Shown piece after piece: positions 36,101 through 41,024 of a DNA stretch of 41,024 bases. The notes beneath the pieces are model-generated. The model made no database searches. It was not told the DNA's origin and worked only from the letters and a program-made list of their open reading frames with translations. Each line of letters starts with the position of its first letter. Within the stretch, counting starts at the first letter, position 1. The stretch is taken from the NCBI GenBank assembly GCA_002633005.1, contig NMRA01000725.1, positions 126,001-167,024 of the forward strand, in the 5' to 3' direction. The position numbers and the translations under genes were made by a program. The stretch comes from Phoronis australis (taxonomy: Eukaryota; Phoronida; Phoronidae).

Positions 36101-39100
36101 AGGTCACGACCTCCGACCCCGGGCCTCTGACGTAGAAAGTAGTTACAAAGCCGAGGCGAGTCGAGAAAGGTAGATGATTCATTGCAATGTTTCTCGTTCA
36201 GTATGTGGTAACATTTTGGCGGGAAACCGAGGCCGGATTCGAACCCGGGCCTCAAGAGTTTCTGGTCACCGACTTTACCACTACGACAATCAGCGGGTGA
36301 CGTCACCAAGCGTGAAAATAGAATACTTAAAGGAGCATGCCACCCAAACAACAACCTAATTTGTATCAATTTAGATCGAGTAGTTCTACTACATAAGGAC
36401 ACGTACGGTTGCGTTACCTGACGGCAGACGGAGGTGTTGAAATTATTCAATGACGTCATCGGTTTCACACGCAGTCTGTTCAGCAGTTCACAACATGGGT
36501 TACTGGTGTCAGCTTATCGCTTGAATTCATCGTTTAACACCAATAAATCATCAAACTTCGATGTAAAACCCTTAAAAATACACCGAGTTCTTATAAAAAC
36601 GTGTTGTTTCATTTCGCTCTTACGGATTTATTGGTATTTGGACACACCGTAGCCTACAAAGTTCGGCAGGGCAATAAGGTCCGTAGCAGGAGTTTGGGGT
36701 CTGTTCGGAGATAATTTCGAAGTATTTTCCGTGAGATACAGACAGAAGAACTTAGATCTGTGTTGTTTAGACTTGTGATTTTTTGAGTTCTAAACACAAA
36801 ACGCTTGTTATCCTGGCCAGTGGCTCGGAGCCGATCAGGCCTGTCGCGGCCGGCCGGATTGACTAGTTATCCCCACCAGTGGCTTGGAAACTGATCAGAC
36901 ATCACGAACATAAACCAGCCAAAGTTCAGTGGAAAGTAAACTTCCAGTCAAGAAAATACTATAAGTAGTGAGCCAAAGTAATGTGCATTTGATTATGTTG
37001 GTGAATTAGCCACGAAACTGCAAATCTACTTACTCGTCGGGGGCCGCGAATTCAGCACCGTCAGGGCAGAAGTTGTACATTGACAATCATTGTTTGAGTA
37101 ATGTCAATGTAAATAAAGATTACCCTAACACCTGGCCGTGGGATGGAAATCGAGTTGTTTCACAACAGTTTCTGCCAGCAAACACTAAATTAGCATGAGC
37201 TCACACGGCCTCGGTGTCCCGTCAATTAGTTTTATTGCACCTAAAGCCGATAACGCAGTGATTTATTCATTTCTGGCTTCTCAAATCATTTGCACTCACG
37301 AACACTCCACAGGCATTACAATTTGCATCTAATGTGACAAACTTTGTTTAAGTTTTATATAAGTATTGGTTAGGGTGAGAATAATTCATTTTGAAACAGA
37401 ACGCTCAGTAATCAACGCCAACATGGCAACTCGCAATCGCGACCTAGGACGAGCTAGAGCTCATCAGTCCCGACTTCGCAGGTGGATCGTTAAGTTTTAA
37501 AGGCTATCAATTCGAACAGGAATACAGTGATGAAGAAATACAAAAGAGGCGCCGTGAACAAGCTCAGACAACGGAACGTATGGAGTTATTTGGTAAGCCG
37601 GCATTCGATCGTCAGGCACTGTGGACGTCGGCAGGCCACAGACACGGAGAGGTTTCACGGCCTCATACTTGCTATTTACAGCGTACATTTCATTCTTCAC
37701 TACCATGAGCCACTTCCTAAGCATTTCGGACTCTCGAGGAAGTAAAAAAAACGATATACCCGCTTTTCTCGCAACTGCTTTGTTCAGACATGCGGGCGCA
37801 CCGCAACATAGCGGCATTCACTCTGCATATGAACCACTGACGTCGCTAGCGTCGTTTCTCACCTTCCTCACAGGTTAACGCGACACCTCTTGGCAAGGTA
37901 AGGTCGATTGTATGCGAGGCGATGTGGATATAGACCGATTAAGACGGCAAAAAAGACTAATTAAATGGGGTGGCATTTTCCTTTATATGAGCACGCGCAA
38001 TAATCCCATGTTCAACAAACCGCATTGTACTGTATTTATACGCTATGAAAAATAAGACGCATAATTTCCATAAAAACGATATCTTAATTCAGTGAAATTT
38101 TTCTCTCATGTTCTCTCACTTGTAAATCACCGATCTCCAGTTTGAATGCGGGTATCGTCGTGTCGTCGGGATCCTTTGACTTGAGAATTATACTCGGTTA
38201 CCAGTGGAAACCTACTTTAGCAGACGATAATTTCCCGGTCGAAGCTTAGCGTGAAAAAAATGTGTTTTAAGCTATAATAGTAGGTAAACCATAATTTATA
38301 AATTCAAGTTATTTCTATTTTATTCAAGTTTTCAATTGGTTTTGTGTAAAAGCATTATTTGACAAAAATAGCTCGGCTTTTCTTAAAAGGTAACGACATC
38401 CGACACCGGGCCTCTGACGTAGAAAGTAGTTACAAGCCTAGGCGAGTCGAGAAAGGTAAATCGATTCATTGCAATGTTTCTCGTTAAATAGATTATTACA
38501 TGTTCTCAGCCGTTATCCCCCTTATCTAGAGCCCTCGTGGATTTTGTATAATTATCACCCTCGGGGCTAACGCTACTCGGGTGATAATTCTCCAAAATCC
38601 ACTCGGGCTCTAGATAACGGGGGATAACGACTTCGCCATATAATAATCTACACACATATGAAAATAAGTAAGAATTCGAAGTTCATACTTAATAGATATT
38701 GTGACGTGTTATGCTAACTACATCTGTGGAATAAATGATTTTAAATTGCTGAATATGTGATGTTTTGACATTAAGAATGCGACAAAATTACTTTAAAACA
38801 ACAATTTGCGTTGCGTGATGAGTTCAATGCCATTATGACGTAGTTAAGACTGATTTTTCGAACAACGGCATTTCTTTCGCCGAATTCAAAAATGGTGTTA
38901 CTCAGTTTGCAAATTCGGCAACACAAGGTAAAACAGAAATATACGTTCAAAATGTCAAGCCAGAAGAATTCGCTAGAAGCAGTAAATGTAACTTCAAGAA
39001 CTAGACAGTGTGAAAACGGCTAACTTAGAATAAAAATATATTGGTGGTTGCATACACCAACAGTGAAAGTGAGTTTGTCTAAAAAACCGGGAAATTTTGG

Positions 39101-39229
39101 ACAATTTAATCATTTTTTTTTTCGTCCAGTGTTTGTGTTTTGCGCACTGTGGGAGTACTGGGCTAACACAACATCGACAATAAATCCCATTTACTCACCC
39201 TGCATATTGCGGAATAGGCCTGACGCCAT
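11696..39229 (-). CDS. Sacsin-like giant protein, complete (3239 aa, 7 coding exons)
   Basis: Exons 39199-39229, 34963-35045, 27521-27637, 24083-24230, 22385-23941, 14292-21658 and 11696-12112 join to 9720 nt, an exact multiple of three, with GT/AG at every boundary. The start MASGLFRNMQ has an in-frame TAG 18 nt upstream. Repeat 1 has N-box ELIQNAEDA (residue 39) and the glycine box VGRFGLGF (112-119). Repeat 2 has KELLQNADDAQ (near 1365) and GQYGVGFNTVYHLTD. Both carry the FCFLPLP...HINGFFA-type stretch of sacsin repeats. Near 2950-3010 is a J-like helix pair with YPA instead of HPD, and about 3075-3190 is a HEPN domain. In mammals sacsin is a cytosolic chaperone-like protein tied to intermediate-filament and mitochondrial homeostasis. 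Human sacsin has three repeats and about 4579 residues, so this is a shorter family member. Functional equivalence is not shown. Confidence 0.92.
12113..14291. other. Sacsin-like intron 6 (2.2 kb)
   Basis: Splits the HEPN domain. AT-rich, with no exon, repeat or RNA gene recognised. Confidence 0.75.
14292..21658 (-). CDS. Sacsin-like exon 6 (giant 7.4-kb exon)
   Basis: From the acceptor TTATTATTTCAG|GC to the donor CACCAG|GTGAGC the exon runs 7367 nt without a stop. It encodes the end of repeat 1, all of repeat 2 (N-box KELLQNADDAQ with its Glu codon at 19502; GQYGVGFNTVYHLTDTPSF), a long C-terminal helical region, the J-like segment (YPA at 14658-14666) and the first HEPN helices (AQKWYRQAMEDFKAAG...CHKCHQ). 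Vertebrate SACS is likewise coded mostly by one giant exon. The apparent 40 residues before the acceptor (start at 21776) are intron read-through. Confidence 0.95.
21659..22384. other. Sacsin-like intron 5 (726 bp)
   Basis: Bounded by GTAAGG and TTATTTCAG. It contains a short repeat shared with intron 2 (22128-22160) and a B-box-like stretch (22236-22275). Confidence 0.85.
22128..22275 (+). repeat. SINE-like fragment with B-box-like 3' tRNA half
   Basis: ATTACAAATTGCCAATTCTC (about 22133) recurs near 28188 with one change and continues GCCGTTGTTTGC. Downstream, GGTTGTGAGTTCGATTCCGT resembles a tRNA T-arm/B-box. No clear A-box is present here. Confidence 0.45.
22385..23941 (-). CDS. Sacsin-like exon 5 (rest of ATPase repeat 1)
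   Basis: 1557 nt ending in phase 1 at AAATCGG|GTAAGG. It encodes MPGILSGDKIGFLDPHEKYF, LFRFPLRISRNKSE, then the GHVFCFLPLP...GLPIHINGFFAIDQNRR block that recurs in every sacsin repeat, and runs into the C-terminal helical part of repeat 1. The same block recurs in repeat 2 as HNVFCFLPLPQETHLPVHVN. Confidence 0.93.
23942..24082 (-). other. Sacsin-like intron 4: 141 nt, in frame, no stop codon
   Basis: Bounded by G|GTATTTCG and CATTGTAG|AT. Removing it restores HMT-D-MPGILSGDKIGFLDPH, the expected sacsin sequence. Its length is divisible by three and the frame is open throughout, so retention would add 47 mostly hydrophobic or charged residues between the glycine box and the next strand instead of truncating the protein. 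Confidence 0.8.
24083..24230 (-). CDS. Sacsin-like exon 4 (glycine box of repeat 1)
   Basis: 148 nt from the acceptor TGTACTTTAG to the donor ATGACAG|GTATTT, ending in phase 1. It reads GPALYAFNDATFSEQDW, then DDPIKVGRFGLGFKSVFHMT. This is the GPALxxYNxxxFxxxDWxGI block followed by the GxGxGF nucleotide lid motif of the Hsp90-like fold in sacsin. The following intron is in frame and stop-free. Confidence 0.93.
25506..25670. repeat. GT/GC-rich microsatellite
   Basis: Alternating purine-pyrimidine array of TG, CG and GCGTGCGT units, including a GCGCGCGCG core near 25626. Overlapping open frames (His/Thr/Arg or Val/Cys) are by-products of the repeat. Confidence 0.9.
25893..26130. repeat. Fold-back element, uninterrupted copy
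   Basis: The left arm from about 25898 (CACAAAACGTACC, then ACATTATTCCGCGTATC) is inverse to GATACGCGGAATAATGT (25987-26003) and the terminal GGTACGTTTTGTATTTATCC. The right arm carries about 90 bp not in the left. A related copy lies at 26884-27340 and is interrupted by another element. Confidence 0.7.
26884..27340. repeat. Fold-back element, interrupted copy
   Basis: Left part GGGATAAATACACAAAACGT...ACATTATTAC, right part ATTATTACGCGTATCGACCGAGACC. Removing 26952-27289 and one 8-bp duplicate restores the order seen at 25893-25980 (acattatt-ccgcgtatccaccgagacc). Confidence 0.75.
26952..27289. mobile_element. 338-bp MITE-like fold-back element with 8-bp target duplication
   Basis: The arms of about 150-165 bp are nearly complementary, with termini GGGTGAGAAAC / GTTTCTCACCC. 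The body consists of short variants of GACCGCCGG, GACCGTCGCACC and GACTGACGCACC. It is flanked by ATTATTAC at 26944-26951 and 27290-27297. No ORF for a transposase. An 8-bp duplication suggests a hAT-type source, but the termini are not a textbook hAT end. Confidence 0.85.
27521..27637 (-). CDS. Sacsin-like exon 3 (N-box of repeat 1)
   Basis: 117 nt in phase 0 at both ends. The acceptor is TTACGTTTTCAG and the donor is CAG|GTAAGA. It reads ELIQNAEDAKAKTIKFLFD through LLHPELVHFQ. E-L-I-Q-N-A-E-D-A is the ATP-binding N-box of sacsin repeats (E39, N43 and D46 in the protein), the counterpart of the Hsp90 E/N/D residues that hold Mg-ATP. Confidence 0.93.
28188..28332 (+). repeat. SINE-like fragment with A-box-like tRNA 5' half
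   Basis: Begins with the ACAAATCGCCAATTCTCGCC block shared with about 22135, and ends with GGATTTGGCTCAGTGGTAGA (28283), a typical tRNA acceptor/D-arm with A-box. The T-arm half is absent or decayed. Confidence 0.55.
28471..28511. repeat. G-run / C-run inverted pair
   Basis: A run of about 10 G is followed by GAGTTCGGGGAGTTCGATCG and then a run of about 10 C, able to form a GC hairpin. The preceding TTCGTAGCCAGGGG wording is a common edge of retroelement copies in invertebrate genomes (from memory, unverified). Confidence 0.6.
29331..29432. repeat. Degenerate 14-17-bp minisatellite (AAGGTTCRCTACTCCG type)
   Basis: About six diverged units: AGGCTCACTACTCCGA, AGGTTCGCTACCGTCGA, AAGTTCACTACTTCGA, ATGTGCAAAATTCCGA, AACCAAAACTCCGA, CAGTTCATTACTCTGA. 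Confidence 0.8.
29711..30475. repeat. Tandem unit A, copy 1
   Basis: Matches 30836-31590 at an offset of about 1.12 kb with few changes, from TCCTGAACGCCGCCATTTTT through CGGTCGAACCTAGGAACCAA and CATATTGGAGGACAGCGG to TTTCGTGTTT. No coding domain recognised. Confidence 0.85.
30484..30834. repeat. Unit B, copy 1
   Basis: Runs from TGGCCAGCGACCAGTTAGGC through CTTGGTGCAAAGCTGTATAG and GATCCGCACCGGGTC to ATTTATTCGCCACATTT. Matches 32473-32845 in the same order. Shorter related pieces occur near 3870 and 26550. Confidence 0.8.
30836..31590. repeat. Tandem unit A, copy 2
   Basis: Second copy of 29711-30475. Its left edge abuts unit B copy 1 directly, at the point where copy 1 of A has AACTTGTCCTGAACG. 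Confidence 0.85.
32473..32845. repeat. Unit B, copy 2
   Basis: Second copy of 30484-30834, about 20 bp longer through small insertions, followed by non-homologous DNA. It is separated from A copy 2 by about 880 bp of sequence not in the first A-B pair. Confidence 0.8.
33563..33740 (+). repeat. Diverged repeat shared with intron 1
   Basis: TATCGCCTGACGTTATC...CACCAATAAAACACCAAAC..CGATG.AAAACCCTTA matches 36516-36590 in order with moderate identity. Both lie after a TTACCTGAC...ACGGCAG stretch. Both copies happen to be open on the plus strand but share little at protein level, so I call a repeat, not a gene. Confidence 0.5.
34963..35045 (-). CDS. Sacsin-like exon 2 (start of ATPase repeat 1)
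   Basis: The acceptor CTTCTTGCAG is followed by 83 nt reading (D)FGILQPSLIEQMRSILDQYP, then DDGQILK, to the donor AAG|GTAGGA. L-x-x-x-L-x-x-I-L-x-x-Y-P-x-x-G-Q-I-L-K is the conserved lead-in to the first sacsin N-box, which continues in exon 3. Upstream in-frame sequence up to 35105 is open but lies before a strong acceptor, so it is taken as intron. Confidence 0.88.
35511..36205 (-). repeat. Composite repeat, copy 2 (hairpin end lost)
   Basis: Aligns with 5682 onward, including the 22-bp palindrome (35562-35583) and the tRNA-like head (about 35591-35664). It stops at TTCTCGTTCAGTATGTGGTA, exactly where copy 1 enters its hairpin. Confidence 0.8.
36206..36340 (-). repeat. Composite repeat, second head joined to copy 2
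   Basis: Starts at ACATTTTGGCGGGAAACC and runs through the tRNA-like head (36219-36294, B-box strand GGGTTCGAATCCGG, better than in the other copies) to CTTAAAGGAGCATGCC. The junction suggests a deletion between two tandem copies. Confidence 0.75.
36434..36652 (+). repeat. Diverged repeat, partner of 33563-33740
   Basis: Shares CACCAATAAATCATCAAACT and the following AAAACCCTTAAA block with the other copy. Confidence 0.45.
37448..37592 (+). pseudogene. Exon-like acidic segment of unknown family
   Basis: Between an acceptor-like CGACCTAG and a donor-like TTTG|GTAAGC the plus strand reads DELELISPDFAGGSLSFKGY, then QFEQEYSDEEIQKRRREQAQ and a short tail. The YQFE-x-x-YSDEE wording recalls the acidic lead-in to P2X7-like C-terminal domains in invertebrate proteins, but the expected Cys-rich WCxCGxC part is not found downstream. 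It is probably a fragment of a gene or element, and the recognition is weak. Confidence 0.25.
37497..37817 (-). pseudogene. THAP-type zinc-finger relic
   Basis: The minus-strand frame begins MPLCCGAPACLNKAVARKAG and continues with ISFFLLP, RKWLMVVKNE, KYEAVKPLRVCGLP and a PYVPLSEL stretch. C5-x4-C10, the aromatic/FxxLP box, the invariant-type Trp36 and C60 fit the THAP C2CH DNA-binding domain found in P-element-like transposases and host factors. The fourth zinc ligand (His of C-x2-H) is Pro63, so zinc binding should fail. The usual HF after VCGL is missing. It sits on the sacsin strand inside intron 1 and probably comes from a transposon or a processed gene. Confidence 0.55.
37985..38656. 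repeat. Composite repeat, copy 3 (head lost, hairpin intact)
   Basis: Aligns with 5873-6513 from the GAGCACGCGCAATAATCCCA region onward. It lacks the tRNA-like head but keeps the fullest hairpin of the three. Confidence 0.8.
38489..38650. repeat. 162-bp hairpin end of composite repeat, copy 3
   Basis: TAGATTATTA at 38489-38498 pairs with 38641-38650. CGTTATCCCCCTTATCTAGA, CCTCGTGGATTTTG and ATTATCACCC pair with their inverses, leaving a loop around CTCGGGGCTAACGCTACTC. Confidence 0.85.
39199..39229 (-). CDS. Sacsin-like exon 1 (10-codon starter exon)
   Basis: ATGGCGTCAGG in a good context (A at -3, G at +4) opens the reading MASGLFRNMQ. The exon ends one base into a codon at CAGG|GTGAGT, a consensus donor. 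G plus AT from exon 2 makes Asp, giving MQ-D-FGILQPSL. An in-frame TAG lies 18 nt upstream. The phase fit, donor quality and start context support it, but no homology is possible on 10 residues. Confidence 0.75.
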
Positions 39230-39292
39230 GATGGCCTCCGTGTCCTAAGCGATAAGTTTCCTGGTTGTCCTCAGTGAAAAGCTTAGTAGTCG

Positions 39293-39303
39293 CTAAAAAT
39301 ATA
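39293..39303 (-). promoter_or_regulatory. Possible TATA-like element of sacsin-like gene
   Basis: TATATTTTTAG on the minus strand, 64-74 nt upstream of the start codon. This position would allow a short 5' leader. No transcription-start evidence. Confidence 0.3.
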
Positions 39304-39399
39304 CAGTCGGTGGCGTTTGTTAATACAGGACCCCTTTTCGTCAAAGACCGTAGACCTTGCCTTAGGTAATACGATCGTATCTGGATTTTTATTGACAAG

Positions 39400-40440
39400 C
39401 AAACGGTTAAGCTTGAATGTGAACTACGATCACGTACACATCAGTAGTAATGCTTCGCCGCTCTAAATGCACAGTCGCCTTCGTGATGACGTGCCAACGA
39501 CGTTTTAGTAGTTACGACCGTGGCCGTTCATAAAATTCGGTGAATATCTTTCGTTGAATACCGTATAACACTGGAAAATGTACAATGGAAAACCCAACAA
39601 GACCGAAGCTAATTTACTCGCTTGTCAAAAAGTCCGAACTAATAAAAAGGACCAGATCACAAACCTGTCGGCTGTACGAAATTTAACCTTATATTTTTTC
39701 CTTTACAAGTTTCGCCAGAATAATCGCCCAAGTAGAAGGGTAGTAACTTATTTACAGCGTCTTCCGACTGGCAGACTGATCTAATCACAAGACACGTTTT
39801 TCTTGGAAACGATTTTCTTGAGCCTTGGGTGGTGCGTCATGGCAACTTACTGTGCGTTGTATTGACCTAATTTCTTGGTAGACAAGCAAGACTTTGGTAT
39901 TGCAAGGGACGCACGTGAACACTAGCCTCATTAGCAAGATTCTTTTGTTTAAAAATACCCACAATGAATGTTTACACAGGTTCTTTCACCGGCCAGTGCA
40001 CGTTACTTGATCGATAAATCAATTTTCACAACAACGTGACAGCGCTGAATGGACAAAAAGAAAAACCGGACTTCTCTGTGAATAGGGTAATAAAATATTT
40101 GCTTCATTGTCTTTGCATCCACTACTAAGTTTCGGAGTTCCTGTAGGCCCTAATATCGATATAAAGCTATGCCTGGCCGGGTAGACCGTATAACTTGAGG
40201 GCATGGCTGTAGAAACAATCGATGTCCATCACGATAACTGGTGGTTCACGAGCTTGAGCAGGCCGCCATAGTCGAAGATATTCATATTTTATTGATCATG
40301 TCGACATGAAATGTTTGTCACCCGACCAACATGACATTTACGTATTGACTGGTTTTCGACCAAAATCAATGTCATACATATGATAACTCGTCCTACCCTG
40401 AAGAAAACTGCCTCTATTCTTGCACCTCCAGGGTCGGCCG
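39400..40440. other. Intergenic, upstream of sacsin-like gene
   Basis: No exon or repeat recognised. Short frames on both strands look random. Confidence 0.5.
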
Positions 40441-40481
40441 CGTGACGTCACTAATACACCTTTCAAGGCTTTATAAATTTC

Positions 40482-40790
40482 ATGGATAAAAAGCTTACTA
40501 CATCGAAATCAAAATGGGTGAAATTGTTTGAACTTGAAACAGGGATTGCAAAGTCAAATATTATAATGTTTTTTATTAAGTACCATACTGAAGTAATCGA
40601 TCCTTTTTGGAACGAACTTCTAAGAAACTCGTCTTTTCTCATAAGTAAACAGCCCCACAAATATGCGAATGATTTACTCTCAACAAGTTTATGGCATAAT
40701 GATGAAATACTAATAGACAGAAAATCTATCTACTTTAACAAGTATGCTCGTGGTGGTGTTCTTTTTATTAATGACCTTGTAAGATACTTC
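40482..40790 (+). pseudogene. LINE ORF2 fragment (L1/Tx1-like), decayed
   Basis: The frame from 40482 reads SKWVKLFELETGIAKSNII, then DPFWNELLRN, TSLWHNDEILIDRKSIYFNK and YARGGVLFINDLV. This matches the region after the reverse transcriptase fingers/palm in L1/Tx1-type ORF2 proteins, where PFW...LW-N..I....K.I....W...GI..I.DL is typical. In-frame stops lie upstream (40452) and the match fades after 40790. No endonuclease or YxDD segment is in the window. It is a dead, truncated copy lying upstream of the sacsin-like gene. Confidence 0.6.
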
Positions 40791-41024
40791 ACGTTTATTT
40801 GCTCCGGTTGGCTCATCATGGTCACGTGTATATTCATGACTGAATGGACTGAATGTAATTTGCATATGACCTGACCCTCTTTTCAGTATAAGTGTTGTGC
40901 GCTGACTCGATTTACTCACATTGTGGCAGTGCATATTTGGCGTCAGTGAGGAGAGCCAGGGAGCGGCAGTATTGAGGTATTTTTCATGGTGTTTTCGTAT
41001 TTGGTATTGCCGAATTTGCATTTG

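Larger units (their letters stand above)
35046..39198. other. Sacsin-like intron 1 (4.15 kb)
   Basis: Largely built of repeats: composite repeat copies (35511-36340 and 37985-38656), a diverged repeat at 36434-36652, an imperfect duplication at 36803-36902 (CCAGTGGCT-GGA-CTGATCAG blocks) and a THAP relic at 37497-37817. The remainder is unassigned. Confidence 0.7.

Noticed and set aside
36037-36468. 143-codon minus-strand frame
   Set aside because: Runs through composite-repeat copies, and similar peptides arise from the other copy at 5678-5911. It is repeat-derived.
38822-39004. 60-codon plus-strand frame reading FAEFKNGVTQFANSA and KTEIYVQNVKPEEFA
   Set aside because: Looks slightly protein-like, but no start codon, splice sites or family could be recognised. 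It is left out as a possible relic.

Overview
This window is nuclear DNA of an animal, most probably an aquatic invertebrate. The base composition is AT-rich. Genes are split by GT-AG introns of 0.1-7.3 kb, and the introns and intergenic DNA are crowded with tRNA-derived SINE-like sequences, fold-back (MITE-like) elements, minisatellites and a LINE relic. Nothing is bacterial. I cannot fix the phylum from sequence alone; an anthozoan, a mollusc or a lancelet would all fit. Two protein-coding genes can be assembled with confidence, both on the minus strand.

Right and centre (39229 down to 11696): a complete sacsin-like gene. Seven coding exons join with consistent phases into 9720 nt (3239 aa plus stop). 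They are a 10-codon starter exon at 39199-39229, four short-to-medium exons (34963-35045, 27521-27637, 24083-24230, 22385-23941), one giant 7.4-kb exon (14292-21658) and a last exon (11696-12112). The protein has two sacsin-type Hsp90-like ATPase repeats (N-boxes near residues 39 and 1365), a J-like domain whose HPD tripeptide is replaced by YPA, and a C-terminal HEPN domain that spans the last intron. Human sacsin has three such repeats and a canonical HPD.

Left (4821 down to the window edge): the 5' end of a vitellogenin-type large lipid transfer protein. A signal-peptide exon (4770-4821) is followed by four exons (2004-2164, 1117-1365, 750-902, 248-446) of the Vitellogenin_N/LPD_N lipid-binding module. 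The gene continues beyond base 1. An HNF4-like site lies about 70 bp upstream of its ATG.

The 6.9-kb intergenic stretch (4822-11695) and the sacsin introns hold the repeats. A composite element with a tRNA-like head and a long hairpin end occurs at 5682-6513, 35511-36340 and 37985-38656. A 338-bp fold-back element (26952-27289) with an 8-bp target duplication is nested in a second fold-back repeat whose uninterrupted copy lies 1 kb away. A tandemly duplicated unit of about 1.1 kb fills 29.7-32.9 kb. A THAP-type zinc-finger relic lies in sacsin intron 1 (37497-37817), and an L1/Tx1-like LINE ORF2 fragment lies near the right end (40482-40790).

The two genes are not obviously related in function: one is a yolk or lipid carrier, the other an intracellular chaperone-like giant. 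No bacterial-style operon, CRISPR array or defence cassette is present.
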